DNA from: Moraxellaceae bacterium
Lineage (GTDB): Bacteria > Pseudomonadota > Gammaproteobacteria > Pseudomonadales > Ketobacteraceae
NCBI GenBank assembly: GCA_002402125.1
Contig: NVVG01000194.1
Location: forward strand, 1 to 5,458
Reading direction: 5' to 3'
DNA: 5,458 nucleotides
Numbering within the stretch: position 1 is the first letter of the stretch; the number at the start of each line of letters is the position of its first letter. Below, in pieces: positions 1 to 5,458 of this stretch. A program made the translations under genes and the position numbers. A model generated the notes under the pieces. The model ran no database searches. It worked only from the letters and a program-made list of their open reading frames with translations, and was not told the DNA's origin.

Positions 1-3
1 GTA

Positions 4-1410
4 ATGAAGGAGATCAATATCTCCTCTAGAATGCAACAAATAGCAATTTCCATATCAGCTTGTATTCTTGTATCAGTTATATGGCCTCTATTATCTCACC
101 CTATCATCGCTATAGCTGCAGGCATTCTACCCATAGCGATCATTGTTATACTATGGAAACCATTTCTCATGGTATTGCTTTTTGTCGCATTTTCGTTTTT
201 TCGTATACATGAAGTATTCCCACTAATATATGACTTCAAAATACCATTATTATTATCCCTTGCATCATTATCGGCCCTATTTTGGCATATAGCAGTCACT
301 CGAAAAATAACGGTCTATTGGTGCAAAGAACTAACCGCTTTGTCTATCTTCTTTGGCCTTGTACTTATCGGCGTATTCATGGCAAGCAATAGGCCAGTCG
401 CTATTGAATATTTTAAGAATATCTACTTTAAAATCATACTAATGACCTACGCCATAGCGTTCCTCACCAGAACAACCAAGGACTTCTCTCTTGCCGGCAT
501 CATCATTACCTTATCTGGATGTTTGGTTGGTATTGTGGCCCTATTCAATAAGGCAAATTCTATCGGGATAATAGAAGGTACAAGAGTTACCATAGGCCGT
601 GATATTGGATCCATTTTAGGTGACCCCAATGATCTTGCCTTGGTACTCATGTTTCCGGCGTCATTTGCAGTTAGCCTCACGTTGACTAAAGGCCTGAGTA
701 AATTCAACCGTTTATTTGGTCTAACTAGCGTCAGTATTCTATTTTTTGCAATAGTTGCAACGCAAAGCAGAGGGGGCCTACTAGGAATCCTCGCCGTATT
801 CGGTATATATGGATACAGAAGAATTAAATCAAAAGCATTATTTATTTCTATATCGATCGTATGTTGCCTTGTTCTCTATCTGGCTGCTGGTATATCAGGA
901 AGGTCAAGTGGCGGCGCGATAGAAGAAGGCATCGATGCTTCATCCATGGGTCGATTATTTGCCTGGGAAGCTGCATTTGGGATGGCGGTACACAATCCGT
1001 TAACCGGCGTCGGTATCGATAATTTTTACTCTAACTACTATTACTATAGTTCCCATTGGGATGGCTTAAACCACGCAGTTCACAGCACTTGGTTTGGTGT
1101 TCTTGCCGAAACTGGTTTTCTCGGTCTGTTAGTATTTATCATTATCGTCACTCTACTCTTAAAAAGTGCATACCGGAGTCTATTTCTAATTGAATTAAAC
1201 CAAGACAGTGTTAACCCCGTCATCCATTCAACCTCGCAAGCGGTATTCGCTGGACTGATTGGGACCGTTGTTTCGGGGACATTTCTGACACAAGGCTTCA
1301 CCTGGCCAATATACATACTATCCGCTTTAGTTGTAGCGATATCACGATGGACAAATGCAAATCTGCATGTCGATTTAACTCCTAAAAAGAAAAGCATTTT
1401 GCAATCTTAG
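4..1410 (+). CDS. O-antigen ligase / Wzy-type polymerase family membrane protein
   Basis: Probable glycan ligase or polymerase of the inner membrane, which would join lipid-linked oligosaccharides to each other or to an acceptor on the periplasmic face. The 468-residue protein is almost entirely hydrophobic segments, roughly ten or more, starting near residue 12. The family signature lies in its second half: GDPNDLAL at 206-213, TQSRGGLLG at 253-261, HNPLTGVGIDNF at 330-341, and a long periplasmic loop ending in AVHSTWFGVLAETGFLGLL (358-376). In this family (Wzy_C/WaaL, PF04932) the loop Arg and His residues are important; R256 and H360 are candidates here. GDPND-type motifs also occur in ligases of exosortase-associated polysaccharide loci, but no exosortase gene is visible. 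The frame is open to the left edge, so the start may lie upstream; ATG at 31 is an alternative without a well-spaced ribosome binding site. Ligase, polymerase and protein O-glycosyltransferase activities cannot be separated by sequence alone. Confidence 0.85.
   Translation: MKEINISSRMQQIAISISACILVSVIWPLLSHPIIAIAAGILPIAIIVILWKPFLMVLLFVAFSFFRIHEVFPLIYDFKIPLLLSLASLSALFWHIAVTRKITVYWCKELTALSIFFGLVLIGVFMASNRPVAIEYFKNIYFKIILMTYAIAFLTRTTKDFSLAGIIITLSGCLVGIVALFNKANSIGIIEGTRVTIGRDIGSILGDPNDLALVLMFPASFAVSLTLTKGLSKFNRLFGLTSVSILFFAIVATQSRGGLLGILAVFGIYGYRRIKSKALFISISIVCCLVLYLAAGISGRSSGGAIEEGIDASSMGRLFAWEAAFGMAVHNPLTGVGIDNFYSNYYYYSSHWDGLNHAVHSTWFGVLAETGFLGLLVFIIIVTLLLKSAYRSLFLIELNQDSVNPVIHSTSQAVFAGLIGTVVSGTFLTQGFTWPIYILSALVVAISRWTNANLHVDLTPKKKSILQS
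9..24 (+). repeat. Short perfect inverted repeat at the 5' end of the ligase gene
   Basis: GGAGAT (9-14) and ATCTCC (19-24) are perfect 6-bp arms around a 4-base loop. They lie just inside the ligase reading frame, or just before it if translation begins at ATG 31. The left arm contains an AAGGAG-like sequence (7-12), which is too far (18 bases) from ATG 31 to be an ideal ribosome binding site. A role in translation is speculative, and a chance repeat is possible. Confidence 0.35.
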
Positions 1411-1498
1411 GCAAAGAATTAACCTGAAAAATAATAAACCTTCATTATTACAAGGTGTTTCTTAAACCATTCAATCTGGCCTGTTATCTGCATATATC

Positions 1499-1531
1499 AT
1501 GTTAACCAATAGCATCATTTGGAGTTAACAT
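1499..1531 (+). promoter_or_regulatory. Inverted repeat overlapping the acyltransferase ribosome binding site
   Basis: ATGTTAAC (1499-1506) and GTTAACAT (1524-1531) are perfect 8-base inverted arms separated by 17 bases. The right arm begins on the last G of the Shine-Dalgarno-like TTTGGAG (1518-1524). The site could be an operator for a dimeric regulator, since its half-site centres lie 25 bp apart, or a weak RNA hairpin that limits ribosome access. It lies in the 125-bp gap after the ligase gene, the natural place for separate control of the genes downstream. No strong -35/-10 pair was identified nearby. The arms are AT-rich, so RNA stability would be modest. Confidence 0.4.
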
Positions 1532-1535
1532 CGCT

Positions 1536-2246
1536 ATGGCAGCACATTCAATCCATCAGACAAAGCAGTGGTTAAAGAACAGTAACAATCCAATAGTTAT
1601 TCGTCTACGAAGGTTAGTAAAGTCAGCAATAACCTATGACATTCCTTCTCCAAAATCCATTTCCCTTCCAGCTTACCTTCTTTACAAGGTAGTTACGTCC
1701 GTTGTATCCAATGGGCTACGTATTTTTCTCTGGACACCTATTTTCAAAGGTCGGATTGTCTCATTGGGTAAGCGCCTTTATCTGTATGGAGGCATCCCAT
1801 TTATTAGCGGTCCAGTGGAAATATCTATCGGCAACAACTGTAGGATTTCAGGAAAAATAACGATTAGCGGTAGATCTAACACAAAACTGCCCCCTACCCT
1901 TTGCGTTGGGAACAATGTAGATATCGGCTGGATGACAACAATCGCGGTTGGTAGCCGAGTAATACTTGGAAACAATGTACGCATCGCTGGCCAAGCATTT
2001 CTCGCAGGCTACCCTGGCCACCCGTTAAATCCTGAAGACCGATCTGCAGGACTACCGGATACCGACAATCAAATAGGTGACATCCTCTTAGAAGATGATG
2101 TATGGCTTGCCACTGGGGTATCAGTCATGCAGGGAGTAAGCATTGGACAGGGGACCATCGTAGCGGCAAATAGCGTCGTTACAAAAAACCTACCCGCCAT
2201 GGTTCTAGCTGGCGGAAATCCAGCCAGAATTATCCGTTCATTATAG
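1536..2246 (+). CDS. Hexapeptide-repeat (left-handed beta-helix) acyltransferase
   Basis: Probable cytoplasmic O- or N-acyltransferase, most likely acetyl-CoA dependent, that decorates a sugar of the surface polysaccharide. The 236-residue protein has a basic N-terminal region (about 1-75) with a hydrophobic stretch near 45-70 that may associate with the membrane. Imperfect hexapeptide repeats follow: IGNNCRISGKITISG (98-112), CVGNNVDIG (123-131), ILGNNVRIAG (143-152) and IGDILLEDDVWLATGVSV (180-197), then VSIGQGTIVAANSVV (201-215). GHPLNPEDR (161-169) matches the position of the catalytic His in maltose/galactoside acetyltransferase relatives, making H162 the candidate. The ending GNPARIIR (227-234) is the usual C-terminal cap of the group. 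ATG 1536 follows TTTGGAG (1518-1524) with a rather long spacing of 11 bases. Only 24 bp separate it from the next gene, so the two are probably cotranscribed. The sugar and acyl group are unknown; serine acetyltransferase is unlikely in this context. Confidence 0.88.
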   Translation: MAAHSIHQTKQWLKNSNNPIVIRLRRLVKSAITYDIPSPKSISLPAYLLYKVVTSVVSNGLRIFLWTPIFKGRIVSLGKRLYLYGGIPFISGPVEISIGNNCRISGKITISGRSNTKLPPTLCVGNNVDIGWMTTIAVGSRVILGNNVRIAGQAFLAGYPGHPLNPEDRSAGLPDTDNQIGDILLEDDVWLATGVSVMQGVSIGQGTIVAANSVVTKNLPAMVLAGGNPARIIRSL

Positions 2247-2270
2247 AATATACATAGTCGGGACCTCATA

Positions 2271-3899
2271 ATGCATTATTTAACTCGACCCATTACCCGA
2301 ATAAACACACTGGCTAAGGCCCACTACAAAAGGCTTCTAGCTCTATTACTGTTTCTTACCCCTGTAATCTATTGTTTACCCGATTCGAATTACACATCGA
2401 CGGGCTACTTTGGCACATTAAATTTGCTGTTATTAATCTTTGCATTATCCATTAAGAGCATTCTGGAAAAACCCTTTAAGATAGTATTGTTAGCTTCTGT
2501 ACTTGTAACCTATCTATCTATCGCTATTAGTGGTGGTATGCTTAGTAGCGGCGCTTTTCATTCTATAATAGATACCACAACGTTAGAGATCATTGGTTAT
2601 ATCCCTCTCATATCTTGGCCAACTATCATCATCACGCTAATGGTGTTCGGATGTGGTAGCTATTGTTTTTACACTGCGACCATTAGTTTGTCTTCGCATT
2701 ACAAGTATTTGTTGCTTGCATCAATTATTTCAGTAACCTTTTCCCTGCCCTGCTACCGATATTTCGTTGATCCCAGCTTTAAGCAATCAATAAAGCAAGA
2801 CTACTTCAATGCACTCTATAGTTTCAGTGATATGCCGGCTTACAATCTATACCGTGTCGCCATAACGTCCTTTAGGGAACGCTATCTCAGCCAGCAACCC
2901 TACGGCATAGAACTTCCTTCGCATATATCTTTCTCTCCAATAGCCTCAAGCAACCAAAGCGACATAATCGTCATCATTGGAGAATCCTCTAGACGCCTAT
3001 CCTATTCAGTCTATGGTTATGGTATAGACAGCACACCAAAGATGAAAAAAAGACTAAAATCAGGATCAAATTTTATCGCAGTAGACAAGGTCTATTCTCC
3101 AGCACCCAATACTCGAGAATCCATCGCACGAACCCTCTCCTTTGCCACCAGCAATACCTATCTACGGGAAGGATTAGAATACCAGACACTACTCGATATC
3201 ATGCAAAAAGCTGGCTACCTGACCGTCTGGATTACCACACAAGATCTATACACACGATGGGACACCTATTCTGCAAAAATTGCCAATAGTGCTCAAAAAA
3301 TAATAGCGGGCACCAGCAATGGTAAAACCTGGACCGACCAAAGAGCCATAGAAACCGCATTATTAGAGCTTGCGAAACCCGAAAAGTCATTTGTCATAGT
3401 GCATTTATGGGGTGAACATAGCGATTACAGTATTAGAAACAATCAACCTCTACCAGCCACAAGCATTCAAGCAATAGAACGACAAATTGACAGTGAGAGT
3501 CCTCTTAACAATATTGAGGTTAGCTATCTGTCTTCTATTCATCATACCGACAGCATCGTGGACAGCGTATTTAGCTATATTGACTCAACCCAAGATCATG
3601 ACTTAGCAATCTACTTTTCAGATCACGGTGAGGTGATAGGCAAAGGTCATGGGCTTATACCCATAAATATTAGTTCTGAATTGGGTATCCCCTTTGTCAT
3701 CCAAGGAGAATTGAGCGCGAAGCTATCGGAACAAATTAATAACTTTAGAGACATTTCCAAAGGAATATTCAATACCTCATTTTTTCCTGAGGTAATGATA
3801 AACACTCTTGGTGGAAAAGCGGAAAGAACCGATGACGTTGACCTATTGAGCTATTTTTCTATTCAAGGTTACCCTGAGAATATCAACTATAGCCCGTAG
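2271..3899 (+). CDS. Membrane-anchored sulfatase-fold transferase, phosphoethanolamine-transferase type
   Basis: Likely inner-membrane enzyme that moves a phospho-alcohol group, such as phosphoethanolamine, from a phospholipid to a periplasmic glycan or lipid. The 542-residue length and layout match the EptA/CptA/OpgE group. About five membrane segments lie at 21-36, 47-63, 69-87, 108-136 and 144-160, followed by a periplasmic alkaline-phosphatase-fold domain (PF00884). Conserved elements are GESSRR (237-242, metal ligand E238), YGYGIDSTPKM (248-258), PAPNTRES (277-284, T281 in the nucleophile position), GEHSDY (381-386, H383) and SDHGE (450-454, D451 and H452), with a further His at 460. The domain after residue 161 has no cysteine, unlike the disulfide-rich EptA and MCR enzymes, so a lipid A resistance role should not be assumed. 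ATG 2271 follows a weak CGGGA (2259-2263). The gene lies between an acyltransferase and a phosphodiesterase-like gene. LtaS/OpgB-like phosphoglycerol transfer remains an alternative. Confidence 0.82.
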   Translation: MHYLTRPITRINTLAKAHYKRLLALLLFLTPVIYCLPDSNYTSTGYFGTLNLLLLIFALSIKSILEKPFKIVLLASVLVTYLSIAISGGMLSSGAFHSIIDTTTLEIIGYIPLISWPTIIITLMVFGCGSYCFYTATISLSSHYKYLLLASIISVTFSLPCYRYFVDPSFKQSIKQDYFNALYSFSDMPAYNLYRVAITSFRERYLSQQPYGIELPSHISFSPIASSNQSDIIVIIGESSRRLSYSVYGYGIDSTPKMKKRLKSGSNFIAVDKVYSPAPNTRESIARTLSFATSNTYLREGLEYQTLLDIMQKAGYLTVWITTQDLYTRWDTYSAKIANSAQKIIAGTSNGKTWTDQRAIETALLELAKPEKSFVIVHLWGEHSDYSIRNNQPLPATSIQAIERQIDSESPLNNIEVSYLSSIHHTDSIVDSVFSYIDSTQDHDLAIYFSDHGEVIGKGHGLIPINISSELGIPFVIQGELSAKLSEQINNFRDISKGIFNTSFFPEVMINTLGGKAERTDDVDLLSYFSIQGYPENINYSP

Positions 3900-3920
3900 A
3901 AATGGTATTAAAACTTTGAT

Positions 3921-3926
3921 AGGAAG
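3921..3926 (+). promoter_or_regulatory. Ribosome binding site selecting ATG 3931
   Basis: AGGAAG lies 4 bases before ATG 3931, with its GGA core about 7 bases away, a normal Shine-Dalgarno placement. It lies inside the reading frame that would result from the TTG at 3916, which argues for the ATG as the true start. Confidence 0.65.
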
Positions 3927-3930
3927 TTGC

Positions 3931-4830
3931 ATGAGAGAAACTATTACCCATATTAGTCTCATAATAAATTGCATTTTACTAGTTCTAGTACCTTTAGCGG
4001 TGTTAACTATAAAAACGTTAAAACCCATTGAGGTATTTTCGGAATACTACATTTGTCGAATATCAACATACTTTGGAAGGGACATTAACGACTGCCACAA
4101 ACTTCCAACGGTGAAAACCATTCCTCCAGCAAACGCGAACGCTCATGAATTAGGGGCAATTGACCCTCCAGAGCTAAAGGATTTCTTTTTACGATACAGG
4201 TTACCAAAACACATTTACGCCCATAGAACCAACTCACCACAAAGAGCAAATATCTACAGAAGTTACTATTCAGCCTTTGAATTTGATGCAATATGGGACG
4301 AAACAACCGCCTCAATCGACATATTTCATTGGCCGGAAAGAAGATCGATTAAATTCTACTTAGATGAATTATTATTAATTTTACCTGATGACGCCTATTT
4401 GTGGATGGATATAAAAAACCTATCCATAGGAAATCACCAAAAGGTTGCACACTATATTGAGGATCTATTTATAGAATTTCCAAAATTCAACCGGAACAAA
4501 ATAATCATTGAATCTAAAAATGTCAAAGCTGCATCCAAATTGATGAATTTGGATTTTATAACCTCCTATTACTTACCCGATGTTAACTTCAACGGTCAAT
4601 GCGAAAACATATCGCAAACTAATACGACCGCCAACAATATCAAAGAATACCCCACCACCCACGTATCATTCCCCTATGAACAACAGAATTATATTGATCT
4701 CTGCTTACTACCAACCACAGGATCACTAAGCCAGCTATCATGGGGAGGTTTAGCATTTTCGATTCCCTCTGGCGCCATTGAACGTTATCGCGCTTACATA
4801 GTTGATCATGCAGTACAGCATGAAATTTAG
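3931..4830 (+). CDS. Membrane-anchored GDPD/PLC-like phosphodiesterase-like protein
   Basis: A 299-residue protein not matched to a named bacterial gene. An N-terminal hydrophobic segment (about 8-27) should act as a signal anchor, placing the rest in the periplasm. The core follows the order of motifs of PLC-like phosphodiesterases (glycerophosphodiester phosphodiesterases and the FAM151/menorin group): YAHRTNSP (96-103, H98), FEFD (116-119, E117 and D119), DIFHWP (130-135, H133), LWMDIKNL (157-164, D160 and K162) and IIIESKN (191-197, E194). These could supply the two catalytic His and the metal ligands. The pattern HRTNS...EFD...HWP resembles FAM151 (DUF2181) more than classical GlpQ, whose second His sits in an HD motif; this comparison is from memory. 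Four Cys (42, 55, 224, 258) lie in the predicted periplasmic part and could form disulfides. ATG 3931 is preferred over TTG 3916. The 31-bp gap to the transferase suggests one transcript and a linked role. Substrate and activity are unproven. Confidence 0.62.
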   Translation: MRETITHISLIINCILLVLVPLAVLTIKTLKPIEVFSEYYICRISTYFGRDINDCHKLPTVKTIPPANANAHELGAIDPPELKDFFLRYRLPKHIYAHRTNSPQRANIYRSYYSAFEFDAIWDETTASIDIFHWPERRSIKFYLDELLLILPDDAYLWMDIKNLSIGNHQKVAHYIEDLFIEFPKFNRNKIIIESKNVKAASKLMNLDFITSYYLPDVNFNGQCENISQTNTTANNIKEYPTTHVSFPYEQQNYIDLCLLPTTGSLSQLSWGGLAFSIPSGAIERYRAYIVDHAVQHEI

Positions 4831-4993
4831 CACTCTATTTTTATTGCAAAACGCTTTCAAATTTGCAATTTATGAAACCCATTTATAGAGCACTAATTGG
4901 TAACCCCCTATTTCTCCACGTTTTATCCTAACTGGCTCGTTCCATGCAGTATATTTTATATCGGACCTGTAAATATTTTCATTGGAACAAGTA
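4831..4993 (+). other. 163-bp intergenic region with nested inverted repeats
   Basis: This gap separates the phosphodiesterase-like gene from the glycosyltransferase. An inner inverted repeat, ATTGCAAA (4843-4850) and TTTGCAAT (4862-4869), has an 11-base loop. It sits inside an outer pair, CTCTAT (4833-4838) and ATAGAG (4885-4890). The word AGCACT also occurs directly repeated at 4829-4834 and 4889-4894, bracketing the structure. No T-run follows either stem, so it is not a typical rho-independent terminator. An AT-rich stretch (4950-4960) could hold a -10 box, but no convincing -35 was found. The remainder shows nothing recognisable. Confidence 0.45.
4843..4869 (+). repeat. Perfect 8-bp inverted repeat downstream of the phosphodiesterase-like gene
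   Basis: ATTGCAAA and its exact reverse complement TTTGCAAT flank 11 bases and begin 12 bases after the stop codon. It may be an mRNA 3'-end stem or a protein-binding dyad. The stem has few G-C pairs and no following U-tract, so factor-independent termination is unlikely. Confidence 0.45.
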
Positions 4994-5458
4994 ATGCGCA
5001 AACAACATCATGACATCATTGTATTTGGAGAGGATTGGGGGGGGCTGCCCAGTAGCACACAACACCTCATCTCGCATCTTGCGAAATACCGAAAAATCGT
5101 GTGGGTTAACTCCATAGGATTACGTCAACCAAAATTCACTTGGCACGATATAAAAAGAGTTTGGATGAAGATTTTTAGCCGTACGGTGACTACCTCATGC
5201 CAAAGCAATAGAGAAGGCAATGAAATCAATAATATTTTTGTGATTAATCCCAGAACATTGCCTGCACCAAAATCCTACATTGCTCGGTGGATAGCGCGTA
5301 CCTTATTAATTTTCCAGATAAAACCTGTGATTCGGTTCAACAATTTACACTCTCCGATTCTTTGGACCTCATTACCAACCGCTGTAGACCTCGCAGGTTA
5401 CCTAGATGAGTATGCACTGGTCTACTACTGTGGCGATGACTTTTCTTCACTTTCGGGT
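4994..5458 (+). CDS. Glycosyltransferase, GT-B type, N-terminal part (cut by window edge)
   Basis: The first 155 codons of a glycosyltransferase, open to the right edge. It probably adds a sugar from a nucleotide-sugar donor to a lipid-linked intermediate at the cytoplasmic face of the inner membrane. The N-terminus reads DIIVFGEDWGGLPSSTQHL (7-25) followed by a VWVNSIGLRQPK stretch. Later come NPRTLPAPKS, an ILWTSLPTAVDLAG segment and the VYYCGDDFSSLSG end. This is typical of the acceptor-side Rossmann domain of GT1/GT4-like enzymes, including TuaH-like proteins of polysaccharide clusters. The donor-binding C-terminal domain lies outside the window, so the sugar cannot be inferred. ATG 4994 follows TGGAAC (4984-4989) at good spacing, and an in-frame TAA at 4970-4972 limits upstream extension. 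TTG 4982 is a less likely start because it overlaps that ribosome binding site. The conserved W15-G16-G17 is encoded through an eight-G tract. Confidence 0.83.
   Translation, partial: MRKQHHDIIVFGEDWGGLPSSTQHLISHLAKYRKIVWVNSIGLRQPKFTWHDIKRVWMKIFSRTVTTSCQSNREGNEINNIFVINPRTLPAPKSYIARWIARTLLIFQIKPVIRFNNLHSPILWTSLPTAVDLAGYLDEYALVYYCGDDFSSLSG
5037..5044 (+). repeat. Poly-G tract of eight inside the glycosyltransferase start region
   Basis: Eight consecutive G residues span codons 15-17 (TGG GGG GGG) of the glycosyltransferase. Homopolymeric G tracts near the 5' end of surface-glycan genes are a classic substrate for slipped-strand mispairing. Loss of one G would bring a TAG at 5115-5117 into frame (40-residue product), and gain of one G would bring a TAG at 5053-5055 into frame (20-residue product). 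The tract also encodes a conserved-looking Trp-Gly-Gly, so amino-acid constraint is a partial explanation. Eight is near the lower limit for high-frequency switching. Confidence 0.55.

Noticed and set aside
1411..1465. Possible terminator after the ligase gene, from AATAAT/ATTATT and GGTGTTT/AAACC pairings
   Set aside because: The stems are short, A-T rich or bulged, and no T-run follows, so a rho-independent terminator is not supported.
1480..1500. Possible -10 box (TATATC) before the acyltransferase gene
   Set aside because: No matching -35 at proper spacing was found; AT-rich hexamers are common in this sequence.
1536..2246. Serine O-acetyltransferase (cysE) identity for the hexapeptide protein
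   Set aside because: The hexapeptide motifs are shared across many acyltransferases, the N-terminal CysE helical domain is not evident, and the surrounding genes indicate sugar modification.
2271..3899. Naming the gene eptA or a colistin-resistance (mcr) gene
   Set aside because: The fold and catalytic residues fit the superfamily, but the catalytic domain lacks cysteines and the gene sits in a polysaccharide locus, so the acceptor is unlikely to be lipid A.
3916..3933. TTG start at 3916 for the phosphodiesterase-like gene
   Set aside because: ATG at 3931 has AGGAAG at good spacing, while the TTG has no ribosome binding site and would add only five residues.
96..4315. Several minus-strand open frames of 61-105 codons (for example 1080-1397 and 447-707)
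   Set aside because: All lie antisense to well-supported genes, have no recognisable domain or ribosome binding site, and look like shadows of the coding strand.
4950..4955. Possible -10 box (TATATT) before the glycosyltransferase gene
   Set aside because: The region 15-19 bases upstream has no TTGACA-like element and no extended -10 motif at correct spacing.

Overview
The window looks like part of a cell-surface polysaccharide (exopolysaccharide, capsule or O-antigen) locus from a Gram-negative bacterium. Base composition is moderately AT-rich by eye. Several predicted proteins are inner-membrane proteins with domains facing the periplasm. A gammaproteobacterium is a reasonable guess, but nothing in the window fixes the taxon. 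All five supported genes lie on the + strand.

Layout: (1) a polytopic O-antigen ligase/polymerase-like protein (4-1410), whose frame is open to the left edge of the window; (2) a 125-bp gap with an inverted repeat that overlaps the next ribosome binding site; (3) a left-handed beta-helix (hexapeptide) acyltransferase (1536-2246); (4) 24 bp later, a membrane-anchored alkaline-phosphatase-fold enzyme of the phosphoethanolamine-transferase type (2271-3899); (5) 31 bp later, a membrane-anchored protein with a GDPD/PLC-like phosphodiesterase pattern (best start 3931, end 4830); (6) a 163-bp gap with two nested inverted repeats; (7) the N-terminal 155 codons of a GT-B type glycosyltransferase (4994 to the right edge). 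The glycosyltransferase carries a run of eight G residues near its start.

How they may work together (inference): the glycosyltransferase builds a lipid-linked oligosaccharide in the cytoplasm and the acyltransferase modifies a sugar. After export, the ligase-like protein polymerises or transfers the glycan in the periplasm. The sulfatase-fold transferase may add a phospho-alcohol group such as phosphoethanolamine or phosphoglycerol. The phosphodiesterase-like protein next to it is predicted to sit on the same side of the membrane and may remove or recycle such a group.

The two points most worth following up are the adjacent pair of periplasmic phosphodiester-chemistry genes and the poly-G tract, which could switch the glycosyltransferase on and off. 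No RNA gene, insertion sequence, CRISPR array or convincing rho-independent terminator was seen.
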